A stretch of 64,000 bases of DNA from Rhodospirillales bacterium (GTDB taxonomy: Bacteria > Pseudomonadota > Alphaproteobacteria > Rhodospirillales > UBA2165), in NCBI GenBank assembly GCA_022822205.1, contig JAJECC010000172.1, forward strand, positions 1-64,000. The letters are read 5' to 3'. This document shows positions 1 to 9,545 of this stretch, piece by piece. The notes under the pieces were generated by a model. It made no database searches and was not told where the DNA came from. It saw nothing but the letters and a program-made list of their open reading frames with translations. Positions within the stretch are counted from its first letter, which is position 1; each line of letters begins with the position of its first letter. The translations under genes were made by a program, and so were the position numbers.

Positions 1-221
1 GAGCGGCTCAGGGGCTCGATATCGGTCTCCCGCACCGCCGCACTGTCGGCGAAGAAAATGAAGTCGAACCCGGCGCGCTCGGCAGCCTGGGCGCACTCCG
101 AATAATGCCGGATGTTGATGCCGGCATCGGGCTGGCTGTCCGGATGCCGCCACGACGCTATGTGGTGGCCGGTGTTCTTGAAGAACATGCCCACATGCAT
201 GCGGTCCTGTCGGTCGCCCAT
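1..221 (-). CDS. Flavin-dependent monooxygenase, NtaA/SnaA/DszA type (N-terminal fragment)
   Basis: Only the first 73 or so residues are present; the gene runs off the left edge. The start MGDRQDRMHVGMFF is followed by NTGHHIASWRHPDS and then AERAGFDFIFFADS. This is the usual N-terminus of class C flavin-dependent (luciferase-like, FMNH2-using) monooxygenases of the NtaA/SnaA/DszA/DmoA family. An inner Met at residue 8 is a possible alternative start. It lies just downstream of asd on the same strand, but the reason for that neighbourhood is not visible. The substrate cannot be predicted from this fragment; the family oxidises chelators, sulfides and heterocycles. Confidence 0.75.
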   Translation of the reverse strand, partial: MGDRQDRMHVGMFFKNTGHHIASWRHPDSQPDAGINIRHYSECAQAAERAGFDFIFFADSAAVRETDIEPLSR

Positions 222-274
222 GGCGATTAACCCCCTAGTGTCAGGGAAGCATAACCTTGGGCGAACGGGTTGGT

Positions 275-1306
275 CTAGGCGGCTTCTTCCAAGTAGGTCC
301 GCGTCAGCTCGTCGGCGATCTGAACGGCGTTCAGCGCAGCACCCTTGCGGAGATTGTCGGACACGCACCAGAACGAGAGCCCGTTCTCGACCGTCGGGTC
401 TTCGCGGAGACGGCTGACATAGACCGGGTCTTCGCCGGCGGACTCCTTGGGCGTCACATAGCCCTCATCTGCACGATGGTCGACCACCGCGATGCCCGGC
501 GCATCCGCCAGGGCGGCGCGCGCCTCTTCGGCCGTGACGGCGTGTTCGAACTCGACCGTAACGGCTTCGGAGTGACCGATGAATACCGGGACACGGACGC
601 AGGTTGCGGTGACCTTGATCTCGGGATCCAGAATCTTCTTGGTCTCGACCACCATCTTCCATTCCTCCTTGGTGTAGCCGTCTTCCATGAAGACGTCGAT
701 GTGAGGAATGACGTTGAAGGCGATGGGCTTGGTGAACGTCTCCATGTTGTCGTGTTCCGGCTCGTTCACGAAGACGCCGCGGGTCTGATTGAACAGTTCG
801 TCCATGCCTTCCTTGCCGGCGCCGGACGTCGCCTGATAGGTCGAGACGACAACCCGCGTGATATTGCCGATGTCGTGCAACGGTTTCAGCGCCACCACCA
901 TCTGGATGGTCGAGCAGTTGGGGTTGGCGATGATGTTCTTCCGGGTATAGCCGGCGATGGCCTCCGGATTGACCTCCGGCACCACCAGCGGAACGTCCGG
1001 GTCCATCCGGAAGTAGGACGTATTGTCGATGACGACCGCGCCGGCGGCCGCGACGCGGGGCGCGAAGTCCGCCGAGATTTTCGCGCCGGCGCTGGACAGC
1101 ACGATGTCGGTTCCGTGGAAGTCGAACCCGTCGAGACCGGCAACGCTCAACACGTCGTCCTCGCCAAACGACACCTCGACGCCGATGGAGCGTTGGGACG
1201 CGAGCGCGGTCACGTCGTCCGCACTCACCCCGCGCTCGGCAAGGATTTGCAGCATTTCGTGCCCGACGGCGCCCGTGGCGCCGACGATCGCGTACTTGAT
1301 CGGCAT
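275..1306 (-). CDS. asd: Aspartate-semialdehyde dehydrogenase
   Basis: NADPH-dependent reduction of aspartyl phosphate to aspartate semialdehyde in the cytoplasm, the branch point to lysine/diaminopimelate, threonine and methionine. The protein has 343 residues, the usual length. The start at MPIKYAIVGATGAVG was chosen because the nucleotide-binding glycine motif begins there; a 30-residue upstream extension in frame has no family similarity. The active-site cysteine is at about residue 131 in NPNCSTIQ, followed by YQATSGAGKEGMDEL. It is the last housekeeping gene of the minus-strand leuC-leuD-leuB-asd run, separated from leuB by 137 bp that contain a hairpin. dapF, which acts later in the same diaminopimelate route, is 8 kb away on the other strand. 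Confidence 0.97.
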   Translation of the reverse strand: MPIKYAIVGATGAVGHEMLQILAERGVSADDVTALASQRSIGVEVSFGEDDVLSVAGLDGFDFHGTDIVLSSAGAKISADFAPRVAAAGAVVIDNTSYFRMDPDVPLVVPEVNPEAIAGYTRKNIIANPNCSTIQMVVALKPLHDIGNITRVVVSTYQATSGAGKEGMDELFNQTRGVFVNEPEHDNMETFTKPIAFNVIPHIDVFMEDGYTKEEWKMVVETKKILDPEIKVTATCVRVPVFIGHSEAVTVEFEHAVTAEEARAALADAPGIAVVDHRADEGYVTPKESAGEDPVYVSRLREDPTVENGLSFWCVSDNLRKGAALNAVQIADELTRTYLEEAA

Positions 1307-1360
1307 GGTCCGTCTCCGGTCCGGAAAGCGTGATTCGGGGCGTTGATTTACGCCGGTTGA

Positions 1361-1386
1361 CCGGGTTTTGCAACGTGCAAACCCGG
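1361..1386 (-). other. Intergenic hairpin between leuB and asd
   Basis: CCGGGTTTTGCA and TGCAAACCCGG pair across a 3-nt loop with one bulged T. The stem is strong but has no T-tract on either side, so it is not a convincing intrinsic terminator. It could be a processing site or a partial attenuator between leuB and asd. Confidence 0.4.
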
Positions 1387-1443
1387 GAATCTCCATGAGA
1401 TTTTGTTATCGGCCGGATAATGCCCGGCGACGGCTTCGCGGGT

Positions 1444-2550
1444 TCAGGCGGCGGCCGACAACTCGGCCAGCACGGCCGCGCCCATTTCCTCGGTGGAAAC
1501 CCGGGTCTTGCCGTCTTCCATGATGTCGCCGGTGCGGAGGCCCTTGGCCAGTACCGCCTCGACCGCCGCATCCACCGCATCGGCTTCGTCGGCGAGATCG
1601 AACGAATAGCGAAGCATCATGGAGAACGACAAGATCATCGCCAGTGGATTGGCGATGCCCTGCCCCGCAATATCCGGCGCCGAGCCGTGCACCGGCTCAT
1701 AGAGGGCCGGGCGGTTGCCGCTCTCGTCCGGTTCTCCGAGCGACGCCGACGGCAGCATGCCCAGCGACCCGGTCAGCATGGCGGCGCAATCGGAGAGGAT
1801 ATCGCCGAACATGTTGGTGGTGACGACGACATCGAACTGCTTGGGATTGCGGACCAGCTGCATGGCGGCATTGTCCACATACATGTGACTGAGTTCGATA
1901 TCGGGGTGACGTTCGCCCACCTTGATCATTTCCTCGCGCCACATCACCGTCGCCTGCAGCACGTTGGCCTTGTCGATGGAGCACACCCGCTTGTCGCGTT
2001 TGGCCGCCAGGTCGAAGGCGACCTCGCCGATCCGCCGAACCTCGTCCGAGGTATAGGTGAGCGTGTTGTAGCCGCGCCGTTTGCCGCCGCCCAGATCCTC
2101 GATGCCGCGGGGTTCGCCGAAATAGATGCCGCTCGACAGTTCGCGAAGGATCATGATGTCGAGGCCGGCCACGACGTCGTATTTGAGGGTCGAGGCGTCG
2201 GCCAGGGCATCGAACACAAGGGCCGGACGCAGATTGGCAAACAGGCCCATCTCCTTCCGGATACCCAGCAGGCCCCGTTCCGGCTGGTCCTCGAAGGGAA
2301 GCGTTTCCCACTTCGGGCCGCCGACCGCGCCCAACAGGATGGCGTCCGCCGCATGGGCAGCCTCGACGGTCTCCCGGGGCAGCGGCGAGCCGGTTTCGTC
2401 GTAGGCGGTTCCGCCGATCAGGCCGTCCGTGATGTCGAATTTGAGGGCGCGATTGTCCCCCATCCAATCGATGACATTTTTCACCTCGGCGGCGACTTCG
2501 GCGCCGATGCCGTCGCCCGGCAGGAAAAGAACGGATTTGTTGGCGGCCAT
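1444..2550 (-). CDS. leuB: 3-isopropylmalate dehydrogenase
   Basis: NAD-dependent oxidative decarboxylation of 3-isopropylmalate to 2-oxoisocaproate, the third step of leucine synthesis. The protein has 368 residues, typical for the family. It starts [19 protein letters not shown], followed by the substrate-binding arginine region ([13 protein letters not shown]), and toward the C-terminus has the nucleotide-binding [18 protein letters not shown] segment, all hallmarks of LeuB. It lies 42 bp after leuD in the leuC-leuD-leuB order usual in alphaproteobacteria, so the three are probably co-transcribed on the minus strand. Confidence 0.98.
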   Translation of the reverse strand: MAANKSVLFLPGDGIGAEVAAEVKNVIDWMGDNRALKFDITDGLIGGTAYDETGSPLPRETVEAAHAADAILLGAVGGPKWETLPFEDQPERGLLGIRKEMGLFANLRPALVFDALADASTLKYDVVAGLDIMILRELSSGIYFGEPRGIEDLGGGKRRGYNTLTYTSDEVRRIGEVAFDLAAKRDKRVCSIDKANVLQATVMWREEMIKVGERHPDIELSHMYVDNAAMQLVRNPKQFDVVVTTNMFGDILSDCAAMLTGSLGMLPSASLGEPDESGNRPALYEPVHGSAPDIAGQGIANPLAMILSFSMMLRYSFDLADEADAVDAAVEAVLAKGLRTGDIMEDGKTRVSTEEMGAAVLAELSAAA

Positions 2551-2592
2551 GATGGTGTCCCGTAACGGATCGGATGATGAAATAGAGAGTGC

Positions 2593-3198
2593 TTACAGCC
2601 AGGGCTGGGCGGCCTTGTGGCTCTCCTCGAAGGAGGCGATCTTATCCTCCTTCTCCATGGTCAGCCCGATGTCGTCGAGGCCGTTCAGGAGACAGTGCTT
2701 CCTGAAGGCGTCGATCTCGAACCTGACAACTCCGCCGTCGGGGCCGGTGATCTCCTGGGCTTCCAGGTCAACCGTCACGGTGGCATTGGCGCCCCGCTCC
2801 GCATCGTCCATCAGCATGTCCAGTTCTTCCGGGCCGACCTTGATCAGCAGCATGCCGTTCTTGAAGCTGTTGTTGTAGAAGATGTCGGCGAAGTCCGTGG
2901 AGATGACGCATTTGATGCCGTAATCCATCAGCGCCCAAGGCGCGTGTTCGCGCGACGAGCCGCAGCCGAAATTGTTGCCGGCGACAAGAATCTGGGCGTC
3001 CTTGTAGGCCGGCTGGTTGAGGACGAATTCCTCGTTGTCGGAACCGTCCTCCTTGAATCGCATGTTGGCGAACAGTCCCTCGCCAAGCCCGGTCCGCTTG
3101 ATGGTCTTCAGGTAGCGGGCCGGGATGATCATGTCCGTGTCCACATTGGCGATCGGCAGCGGCGCGGCGACAGAGGTGAGTTTTTCGAACTTCTCCAT
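2593..3198 (-). CDS. leuD: 3-isopropylmalate dehydratase small subunit
   Basis: Small (swivel-domain) subunit that with LeuC isomerises 2-isopropylmalate to 3-isopropylmalate. It has 201 residues. The start [26 protein letters not shown] was chosen because it matches the family N-terminus, whereas the 65 residues upstream in frame read through the end of leuC and lack similarity. The substrate-recognition segment [16 protein letters not shown] is intact. The start lies 11 bp after the leuC stop, consistent with translational coupling of the two subunits. Confidence 0.97.
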   Translation of the reverse strand: MEKFEKLTSVAAPLPIANVDTDMIIPARYLKTIKRTGLGEGLFANMRFKEDGSDNEEFVLNQPAYKDAQILVAGNNFGCGSSREHAPWALMDYGIKCVISTDFADIFYNNSFKNGMLLIKVGPEELDMLMDDAERGANATVTVDLEAQEITGPDGGVVRFEIDAFRKHCLLNGLDDIGLTMEKEDKIASFEESHKAAQPWL

Positions 3199-3209
3199 GA
3201 CCGGTCTCC

Positions 3210-4631
3210 CTAATCCAGATCGCGAATGTCGGTGAGGTGGCCGGCGATCGCCGCAGCAGCAGCCATGGCGGGGCTGACCAGATGGGTGCGCCCGCCGGGA
3301 CCCTGACGGCCTTCGAAGTTGCGGTTGGATGTCGATGCGCAACGCTCCCCCGGGGTAAGTTTGTCGGCATTCATCGCAAGGCACATGGAGCACCCGGGCT
3401 CACGCCAGTCGAAGCCGGCCTCGATGAATATCCGGTCCAGGCCCTCCTCCTCCGCCTGGGCTTTCACCAGGCCGGAACCGGGCACGACCATGGCATCCAC
3501 GTGACCGGCGACCTTGCGGCCCGTATCTATCGCTTTTTGGGCGACCTCGGCGGCGGCCCGAAGATCCTCGATCCGGCTGTTGGTACAGGAGCCGATGAAC
3601 ATGCGGTCGATCCTGACGTCGCGCATGGCCGTTCCCGGCTCGAGACCCATGTATTCGAGAGAGCGCTCCATCTTGTTGCGGCGCGCATCGTCGGACTCGT
3701 CGGACGGATCGGGCACGGCGCCGGTAATCGGCACCACGTCCTCGGGGCTGGTGCCCCAGGTGACCTGCGGCACGATGTCTTCGGCCTTCAGGGTCACCTC
3801 GATGTCGTACTTGGCGCCCTCGTCGGATTTCAAGGTCTTCCAATATTCGGCCGCGGTCTCCCAGGCGCCGCCCTTGGGCGCCATGGGCCGGCCCTTGAGG
3901 TACTCGAATGTGGTCTCGTCGGGGGCGATCAGGCCCGCCCGGGCCCCGCCCTCGATGGTCATGTTGCAGACCGTCATCCGGCCTTCCATGGACAGCGACC
4001 GGATCGCCTCGCCGGCAAATTCAATGACGCAGCCGGTGCCGCCGGCGGTCCCGATTTCGCCGATGATCGCGAGGATCATGTCCTTCGCCGTCACGCCCAG
4101 CGGCAATTCGCCATCGACGGTGACCCGCATGTTCTTCGATTTGCGCTGGATCATGGTCTGGGTGGCGAGCACGTGCTCGACCTCGGACGTACCGACCCCG
4201 AAAGAGAGCGAGCCGAACGCACCGTGGGTCGCCGTGTGGCTGTCACCGCAAATCAGCGTGGTGCCGGGAAGCGTGAAGCCCTGCTCGGGACCGATGACGT
4301 GGCAGATGCCCTGGCGAATATCGTCCATGCCGAAAATCTGGAGGCCGAAATCCCTGCAGTTATTGTCGAGCGTCTCGACCTGAATGCGGGACTCTTCGTC
4401 ATCGATGCCCGCTGCCCGGTCCGAGGTGGGTACATTGTGATCCGGCACCGCGAGGGTCAGATCGGGCCGGCGCACCTTGCGGCCGGCCGTGCGCAGACCT
4501 TCAAAGGCCTGCGGACTGGTCACCTCGTGAACGATGTGCCGATCGATGAAGATCAGACAGGTGCCGTCATCGCTTTCGTCGATGAGGTGGGCGTCCCAAA
4601 TCTTATCGAACAGGGTCTTGGGTGCACTCAT
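3210..4631 (-). CDS. leuC: 3-isopropylmalate dehydratase large subunit
   Basis: Aconitase-superfamily large subunit carrying the catalytic [4Fe-4S] cluster. It has 473 residues, normal length. It starts [17 protein letters not shown]. Cluster cysteines appear in IGSCTNSR and in the CSMCLAMN segment near the C-terminus. The [23 protein letters not shown] stretch is the usual active-site region. It is the first leu gene in the transcript, 38 bp downstream of rplS, so leucine biosynthesis sits directly behind the ribosomal/tRNA-modification genes on the same strand. Confidence 0.98.
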   Translation of the reverse strand: MSAPKTLFDKIWDAHLIDESDDGTCLIFIDRHIVHEVTSPQAFEGLRTAGRKVRRPDLTLAVPDHNVPTSDRAAGIDDEESRIQVETLDNNCRDFGLQIFGMDDIRQGICHVIGPEQGFTLPGTTLICGDSHTATHGAFGSLSFGVGTSEVEHVLATQTMIQRKSKNMRVTVDGELPLGVTAKDMILAIIGEIGTAGGTGCVIEFAGEAIRSLSMEGRMTVCNMTIEGGARAGLIAPDETTFEYLKGRPMAPKGGAWETAAEYWKTLKSDEGAKYDIEVTLKAEDIVPQVTWGTSPEDVVPITGAVPDPSDESDDARRNKMERSLEYMGLEPGTAMRDVRIDRMFIGSCTNSRIEDLRAAAEVAQKAIDTGRKVAGHVDAMVVPGSGLVKAQAEEEGLDRIFIEAGFDWREPGCSMCLAMNADKLTPGERCASTSNRNFEGRQGPGGRTHLVSPAMAAAAAIAGHLTDIRDLD

Positions 4632-4669
4632 GGCGCTTACTCCCCGGATGCGCGCTTATTGGCCGGCGT

Positions 4670-5266
4670 TTATTTCCGTTCCTCGCCGCCGGCGTCGGCC
4701 TCGTCCGCCGGAACCTCATCGGCTGCCGCCTCTTCAGCCGGGGCCTCGACGACGGCTTTCTCGACCGCCTCTTCGAGCGCATCGGGATCGATGGGCGCAC
4801 CCGCCGCGATCAGCTCCTCGTCGGTTGCCTGGGCGGCGGATGCGATGGCCTGGCGCTTCTCCTCGGCGGCCGCTTCACGATCGGCCGCCGACAACTTTGC
4901 CGCATAGCCGTCGGTCCGCTCGGCGATCCGCGCGGACTTGCCGGAACGATCGCGTAAGTAGTAGAGCTTGGCGCGACGGACGTCGCCGCGGCGAACCACG
5001 TGAATGCCGGCGACATTGGGCGAATAGAGCGGAAAGACCCGTTCCACGCCCTCGCCATAGGAAATTTTTCGAATGGTAAAGGACGAATTCAGCCCGTCAT
5101 TCTTGCGTGCGATGCACATGCCCTCAAAGGCCTGAATCCTCTCGCGGCTGCCCTCAACCACCTTCACCTCGACCCGGACCGTGTCGCCACGGGCGAATTC
5201 AGGGGTTTCCCGGTCCGCGGTCAGTTTGGCCATTTGCTCCTGTTCGAGCTGCTGAATGATGTTCAT
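4670..5266 (-). CDS. rplS: Ribosomal protein bL19 with acidic C-terminal tail
   Basis: Large-subunit protein bL19, at the interface between subunits. The family core covers roughly residues 1-115 ([15 protein letters not shown] ... [18 protein letters not shown]). The start is the Met of MNIIQQL; upstream residues are not family-like. Bacterial L19 is usually about 115-130 residues, but this one is 198. The extra 70-80 residues are rich in Ala and Glu and end in an acidic [14 protein letters not shown]-like tail. The gene follows trmD by 11 bp, the classic rpsP-rimM-trmD-rplS operon. Confidence 0.97.
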   Translation of the reverse strand: MNIIQQLEQEQMAKLTADRETPEFARGDTVRVEVKVVEGSRERIQAFEGMCIARKNDGLNSSFTIRKISYGEGVERVFPLYSPNVAGIHVVRRGDVRRAKLYYLRDRSGKSARIAERTDGYAAKLSAADREAAAEEKRQAIASAAQATDEELIAAGAPIDPDALEEAVEKAVVEAPAEEAAADEVPADEADAGGEERK

Positions 5267-5277
5267 CGTTCCAATCC

Positions 5278-6000
5278 TCATCTTGGCGCGGCCCGTTTCC
5301 GGGCCGTCCGGTAGGCCGCCCACAGGTCCGGCCGTCTTTCCTTCGTTGCCATCTCCGCCTCGGCACGCCGCCAGGCCTCGATTTTTTCGTGGTGCCCGGA
5401 CAACAGCACGTCCGGCACCCCTCGATCATGCCACTCCCGTGGCCGCGTATAGTGGGGGTACTCCAGCAAACCCCCTTCAAAACTCTCTTCTTCCGGCGAA
5501 GCGTCGCTCCCCATGACGCCCGGCAATAGCCGCACGCAGGCATCAATCAGTGTCAGCGCCGCGGGTTCGCCGCCTGAAAGCACGAAATCGCCGATGCTCA
5601 GCTCTTCCGGCTTCCACTCATCGATCACCCGTTGATCGATGCCTTCGTAGCGCCCGCACAACAAGACCACTCCCGGACCCTCGGCCAGCGCGCGAACGCG
5701 CGTTTGGGTAATCGGTCGGCCGCGCGGTGTCAAATAGATCAGTGCACGGTCATCCGCGGAATCGTCCCGCGCTTCCCGAAGGGCCGCGTCGACGACATCC
5801 GCCCGCATGACCATTCCCGGTCCGCCGCCAAACGGGGTGTCATCGACGGAGGCGTGTTTATCGCTCGTAAACCCCCGAATGTCCAACGTTTCCAACGACC
5901 ATGTGCCATTGTCCATGGCCTTGCCGGACAACGATTGTCCAAGCGGCCCCGGGAACATTTCCGGGAACAGCGTCAACACGGTCGCGGACCACGCGCTCAT
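5278..6000 (-). CDS. trmD: tRNA (guanine-37-N1)-methyltransferase
   Basis: SAM-dependent methylation of G37 in tRNAs reading CNN codons; the modification prevents +1 frameshifting. It has 240 residues, normal length. It opens with [19 protein letters not shown]. The SPOUT deep-knot segments [17 protein letters not shown] and [21 protein letters not shown] are intact. Its ATG overlaps the rimM stop by 4 bp (ATGA), showing translational coupling in the rpsP-rimM-trmD-rplS operon. Confidence 0.98.
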   Translation of the reverse strand: MSAWSATVLTLFPEMFPGPLGQSLSGKAMDNGTWSLETLDIRGFTSDKHASVDDTPFGGGPGMVMRADVVDAALREARDDSADDRALIYLTPRGRPITQTRVRALAEGPGVVLLCGRYEGIDQRVIDEWKPEELSIGDFVLSGGEPAALTLIDACVRLLPGVMGSDASPEEESFEGGLLEYPHYTRPREWHDRGVPDVLLSGHHEKIEAWRRAEAEMATKERRPDLWAAYRTARKRAAPR

Positions 6001-6566
6001 CGGTCTTGTCCGTTCTCCTCATTCTCGTCCGCGAGGCCGTCATCCTGTTTGGCCCCGTCGACACTCAGCCCTTCCGGCGGATCGACGACCACATATCCCC
6101 GATCCAAATCGATCTCCGGCACCGCCTCCCGGCTGAACGGGACGACGAGCGGTTTCCCGCTCTCCAGCAATATTTCCATCACCTCACCGGCGCCGAAATC
6201 ATCCAGGCCCCGCACCGTTCCCATCGTACGCCCATCCGAAGACCGCACCGGGAGGCCGACCAGGTCGGCATGATAGAACTCGTCATCCGCCGGGGCCGGC
6301 AATTGTTCCCGGGCGAGGTACAGTTCGGTTCCCTTCAGGGCCTCGGCGGCGGTCCGGTCGTCCACTCCCTCGATCCGGGCGATCACCGCCCCCTTGGAAG
6401 AACCACGAAGCCGAATGCTGAACACGCGTTCGCCCGCTTGGTCCGTCAGGTCGCCGTATGCCGCGATATCCAAGGGATCATCCGTGAAACTCTTGATCCG
6501 AACCTCGCCGCCGAGGCCTCGAGCCCCGGTGATTGCGCCGACCAGTATCCGCTTGGCGCCGCTCAT
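5997..6566 (-). CDS. rimM: 16S rRNA processing protein RimM
   Basis: 30S maturation factor that binds uS19 and assists 16S 3'-domain processing. It has 189 residues from the chosen start [27 protein letters not shown], which matches the family N-terminus; an in-frame Met eight residues upstream is possible but adds nothing family-like. A PRC-barrel domain follows ([21 protein letters not shown] ... [16 protein letters not shown]). The C-terminal 20 residues are acidic ([16 protein letters not shown]). It lies between rpsP (36 bp upstream) and trmD (4-bp overlap). Confidence 0.96.
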   Translation of the reverse strand: MSGAKRILVGAITGARGLGGEVRIKSFTDDPLDIAAYGDLTDQAGERVFSIRLRGSSKGAVIARIEGVDDRTAAEALKGTELYLAREQLPAPADDEFYHADLVGLPVRSSDGRTMGTVRGLDDFGAGEVMEILLESGKPLVVPFSREAVPEIDLDRGYVVVDPPEGLSVDGAKQDDGLADENEENGQDR

Positions 6567-6602
6567 CGGCGTACGGCCTGAGGGCCCCACTGCATACCGG
6601 AA

Positions 6603-7208
6603 TTACTCCTCCTTCTTCTCTTCTTCGTCACCGGTCTCGTCCGCCGGCGCCTCTTCTTGAGGGGCCCCCTCCGCAGCGGGGGCTTCCTCGGCTGCAGCCT
6701 CCTCGCTGGGCGCCTCTTCCGCGGGGGTCTCTTCCGCGGGGGTCTCTTCCGCTGGCGCCTCGTCCGCGGAGGCTTCTTCCGCGGAGGCTTCTTCTTCAGG
6801 GGCAGAGTCCTCGGCCGGCGCTTCTTCGGCAGGCGCTTCGGCCTCCGCGGCCGCGGCCTCAGCTGCCTCCTTGGCGGCTTCTTCGGCGGCAGCCATCCGT
6901 TCCAACGTCTTGGCGCGCGGAAGATGCTGCTTGGTCTGCTCGGGACGCTCGGGGGCCTTGCGGATACCCGCGGCATCCAGGAACCGGGCGACACGATCCG
7001 TCGGCAGCGCGCCGTTTTCCAGCCAATGCCTGATCCGCTCTTCCTTCATGATCAGCCGCTCGGGGCTGTCCTTGGCCACCATCGGGTTGTAGGTGCCGAG
7101 CCTCTCAATAAACCGGCCATCCCGGGGCGACCGGGAATCCGCGACGACGATACGGTAATACGGACGTTTCTTCGCTCCGCCCCGCGATAGTCTGATCTTT
7201 AGTGCCAT
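6603..7208 (-). CDS. rpsP: Ribosomal protein bS16 with long acidic Ala/Glu/Pro tail
   Basis: Small-subunit protein bS16. The core is residues 1-80 or so ([26 protein letters not shown] ... [16 protein letters not shown]). Most bacterial S16 proteins have 80-120 residues; this one has 201. After about residue 105 it turns into an Ala/Glu-rich stretch with [10 protein letters not shown]-type tandem units, ending in EEEKKEE. At DNA level the tail holds near-identical tandem repeats (around 6716-6790). The start is the Met of MALKIRL. It is the first ribosomal gene after ffh, 74 bp downstream of it. Confidence 0.97.
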   Translation of the reverse strand: MALKIRLSRGGAKKRPYYRIVVADSRSPRDGRFIERLGTYNPMVAKDSPERLIMKEERIRHWLENGALPTDRVARFLDAAGIRKAPERPEQTKQHLPRAKTLERMAAAEEAAKEAAEAAAAEAEAPAEEAPAEDSAPEEEASAEEASADEAPAEETPAEETPAEEAPSEEAAAEEAPAAEGAPQEEAPADETGDEEEKKEE

Positions 7209-7282
7209 ATGTCTTTCGACCTCCGTAATAGGGCCGCATTGCGGCCGCATTCAAACAATTCGTTCCGGTTCGGTGTTTGTGT

Positions 7283-8659
7283 TCACTTGAAACCGGGCGG
7301 CGGCATCATCCCGGGCGGCAGCGCGCCTGGCGGGAGCCCGCCGGCCAGACCCTTCTTTCCCATTTTTCCCATCTTTTTCATCATGCCGGCCATCTGCTGA
7401 TACTGCTTCAGCAGGCGGTTGACCTCCTGAACCGACGTACCGGAGCCGGCGGCGATGCGCTTTCGCCGCTTGGCGTTCAGCAGCTTGGGATTGCTGCGCT
7501 CCTTGGGCGTCATCGACTGAATGATGGCGTGCTGATGGGCGATCGTCTTGTCGTCCACATTCGCCGCATCCATCTGCTTCTTCATTTTGCCGACCCCCGG
7601 CAGCATCCCCATGATGCCCTGGAGATCGCCCATTTTTCGCACCTGGGCCAGCTGATCACCCAAATCCTCGAGGGTGAACTGGCCTTTTAACGCCCGCTTG
7701 GCGACCTTCTCCGCCTTCTCGGTATCGACGGTCTCCTGGGCCTTCTCGACCAGCCCGACCACGTCACCCATGCCGAGAATACGGCCGGCAATGCGATCCG
7801 CCTGGAACGTCTCGAGTTCGTCGAGTTTTTCCCCAACGCCCATCAGTTTGATCGGACACCCGGTGACCGACCGCATGGAGAGCGCCGCGCCGCCCCGGCT
7901 GTCACCGTCCACACGCGTCAGCACGATGCCCGTCAGACCGACCCGCTCGTTGAAGGTTCTGGCGGTAGTCACCGCGTCCTGACCGGAAAGCGCGTCGGCG
8001 ACCAATAGAGTTTCCACCGGCATCACTTGATCCCGGATAGCCGCGGCCTCGGCCATGAGTTCGTCATCGATCGCCAAACGACCGGCGGTATCGAGAATGA
8101 CCACATCGAAACCCTCGCGGCGACCCACATCCATGGCCCGCTTGGCGATCCCGACCGGCTGCTCGCCGAGGACCGGCTGCACCACCCGGGTCCCCACCTG
8201 CTCACCCAAGGTTGCCAACTGTTGCGCCGCGGCGGGCCGCGCGACGTCGAGGGCCGCCAGCAGCACTTTCTTGCGCTCCCTGTCGATGAGCCTGGAAGCG
8301 ATTTTGGCGCAGGTCGTTGTCTTGCCCGAACCCTGAAGACCAACCATCAGCAACGCCGCCGGGGGTTGGACCGCCAAGTCGAGGCCGGCTTCCTCGGGTC
8401 CCAGCATGTCAACCAACCGGTCGTGGACGATCTTGACCACCATTTGGCCCGGGGTGACGCTCCTGAGCACCTCCGCACCGACCGCGGCCTCGGTGACCTT
8501 CTCGATGAACTCCTTGACGACGGGCAACGCGACATCCGCTTCCAACAAGGCCACCCGCACCTCGCGCATGGCTTCATCGACATCGGACTCGTTCAACGCG
8601 CCCCGGCGCTTCAAACGCTCGAAGATGTCGTCAAATCGGCTGGTCAAACCATCAAACAT
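7283..8659 (-). CDS. ffh: Signal recognition particle GTPase Ffh
   Basis: SRP54 homologue that binds signal sequences on nascent chains together with SRP RNA and docks to FtsY at the membrane. It has 458 residues. The N domain begins MFDGLTSRFDDIFERL, the G domain has P-loop GLQGSGKTTTCAK and DTAGRL and TRVDGD motifs, and the C-terminal methionine-rich M domain (residues from about 330) ends in a Met/Gly/Pro/Lys-rich tail. Its partner ftsY is 3 kb away on the opposite strand. A promoter and a terminator-like hairpin lie in its leader (8695-8788). No SRP RNA gene was recognised nearby. Confidence 0.99.
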   Translation of the reverse strand: MFDGLTSRFDDIFERLKRRGALNESDVDEAMREVRVALLEADVALPVVKEFIEKVTEAAVGAEVLRSVTPGQMVVKIVHDRLVDMLGPEEAGLDLAVQPPAALLMVGLQGSGKTTTCAKIASRLIDRERKKVLLAALDVARPAAAQQLATLGEQVGTRVVQPVLGEQPVGIAKRAMDVGRREGFDVVILDTAGRLAIDDELMAEAAAIRDQVMPVETLLVADALSGQDAVTTARTFNERVGLTGIVLTRVDGDSRGGAALSMRSVTGCPIKLMGVGEKLDELETFQADRIAGRILGMGDVVGLVEKAQETVDTEKAEKVAKRALKGQFTLEDLGDQLAQVRKMGDLQGIMGMLPGVGKMKKQMDAANVDDKTIAHQHAIIQSMTPKERSNPKLLNAKRRKRIAAGSGTSVQEVNRLLKQYQQMAGMMKKMGKMGKKGLAGGLPPGALPPGMMPPPGFK

Positions 8660-8694
8660 GCGCCCAAATCCGCCAAAATGCCGTCTTCACAACC

Positions 8695-8729
8695 AAAAAA
8701 CGCCAGCGCGCGAAACTCGCGGACTGGCG
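8695..8729 (-). terminator. Intrinsic-terminator-like hairpin in the ffh leader
   Basis: Read on the minus strand, CGCCAG TC CGCGA, loop GTT, TCGCG CG CTGGCG forms a stem of 6+5 bp around one small internal loop and is followed at once by six T residues. This is a textbook intrinsic terminator shape, but it lies 36 bp upstream of the ffh ATG and downstream of the best promoter candidate, so it would act as an attenuator or end a very short transcript. Confidence 0.6.
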
Positions 8730-8759
8730 GCGCCCCTCGGGACGTCGATTAGGGGGCGG

Positions 8760-8788
8760 AACCTACGGTCCGTCCCATGACCTGTCAA
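8760..8788 (-). promoter_or_regulatory. Predicted sigma-70-type promoter for the ffh operon
   Basis: On the minus strand a consensus -35 TTGACA (8783-8788) is followed after 17 bp by TAGGTT (8760-8765), which keeps the key T-A and final T of the -10 box. A start near 8753 would give a leader of about 95 nt before ffh. Confidence 0.5.
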
Positions 8789-9034
8789 GCTATACCGCGC
8801 GGACATTTCAGATGGCATCGTGCAACCAGGATCTTTGAATTCCCACGGGTGCATTTGAAATTGGGCACCGTACGATCCTGCCTGCAAGAGGTAAATCATA
8901 TTTCGTAGCCTGCGAGGCGGATACGATCGAATAACATTCTCGCTCAATTGGTTTCGGGGACGTGCCGGAGCGCGTTATGATCAGAATCCATTTCTTCGGA
9001 GAATTCATCTGGGACCAGGGAGCTTGCATAGACC
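8789..9034. other. Intergenic region between ffh leader and XRE gene
   Basis: No ORF with family similarity was seen here. It contains short dyads, for example GGTGC and GCACC spaced by 12 nt (around 8850-8871), and TCGTA and TACGA arms, which may serve as binding sites for the adjacent regulator. No SRP RNA tetraloop motif was found. Confidence 0.3.
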
Positions 9035-9466
9035 ATGAGACGGCGAACCGTAAAAATTGATGGACCGGATCCGATTGACCAGTATGTGGGCTCCCGGGTT
9101 CGCGCACGCCGCGTGGGGTTGCGCATGAGCCAGACGAAACTCGGCGACGCAATAGGGGTTACCTTCCAGCAAATTCAGAAATACGAGAATGGCGCCAATC
9201 GGATCGGCGCCAGCAATCTGTTCAAAATCGGTCGGGCGCTTGGGGTTGAGGTCTCGTTCTTCTTTGACGGCATGCCGGACTTCGACAAACAATCCAACGC
9301 CGGAGGCAAACTCTCCGATGGCTCGCAGGAGCAATTCAAAGATGACCCGATGACTTCAAGGGAAGCCATCGAGTTCATGCACAATTATTTCCGTGTCCCC
9401 GACGAACAGGTCCGGAAACGGCTTTCCCAGTTCGTCAAGAGTCTGGCGCGCGCCGCCGGCGCCTGA
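9035..9466 (+). CDS. XRE-family helix-turn-helix regulator, PraR-like
   Basis: A 143-residue DNA-binding protein. After MRRRTVKIDGPDPIDQYVGSRVRARR comes a canonical lambda-repressor-type HTH (MSQTKLGDAIGVTFQQIQKYENGANRIGASNLFKIGRAL, about residues 30-69) and then a short variable region and a C-terminal helix (VRKRLSQFVKSLARA). This layout is that of the alphaproteobacterial family that includes PraR of Azorhizobium and Sinorhizobium. It stands alone between the divergent ffh operon and the dapF operon. Targets are unknown; neighbouring dyads suggest possible autoregulation, which is inference. Confidence 0.85.
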   Translation: MRRRTVKIDGPDPIDQYVGSRVRARRVGLRMSQTKLGDAIGVTFQQIQKYENGANRIGASNLFKIGRALGVEVSFFFDGMPDFDKQSNAGGKLSDGSQEQFKDDPMTSREAIEFMHNYFRVPDEQVRKRLSQFVKSLARAAGA

Positions 9467-9545
9467 ATTCAGACCGTAAAATTCGCGCGCGATACCAGCG
9501 CATTTCCCTTGGACTTCTCGGGGATTCCGCCATATATCCCCGCCT

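Noticed and set aside
6716-6790. CRISPR-like repeats in rpsP
   Set aside because: The repeats are in-frame coding repeats of an Ala/Glu/Pro tail without spacers.
8789-9034. SRP RNA gene next to ffh
   Set aside because: The expected GGAAGG-type tetraloop and symmetric helix were not found on either strand.
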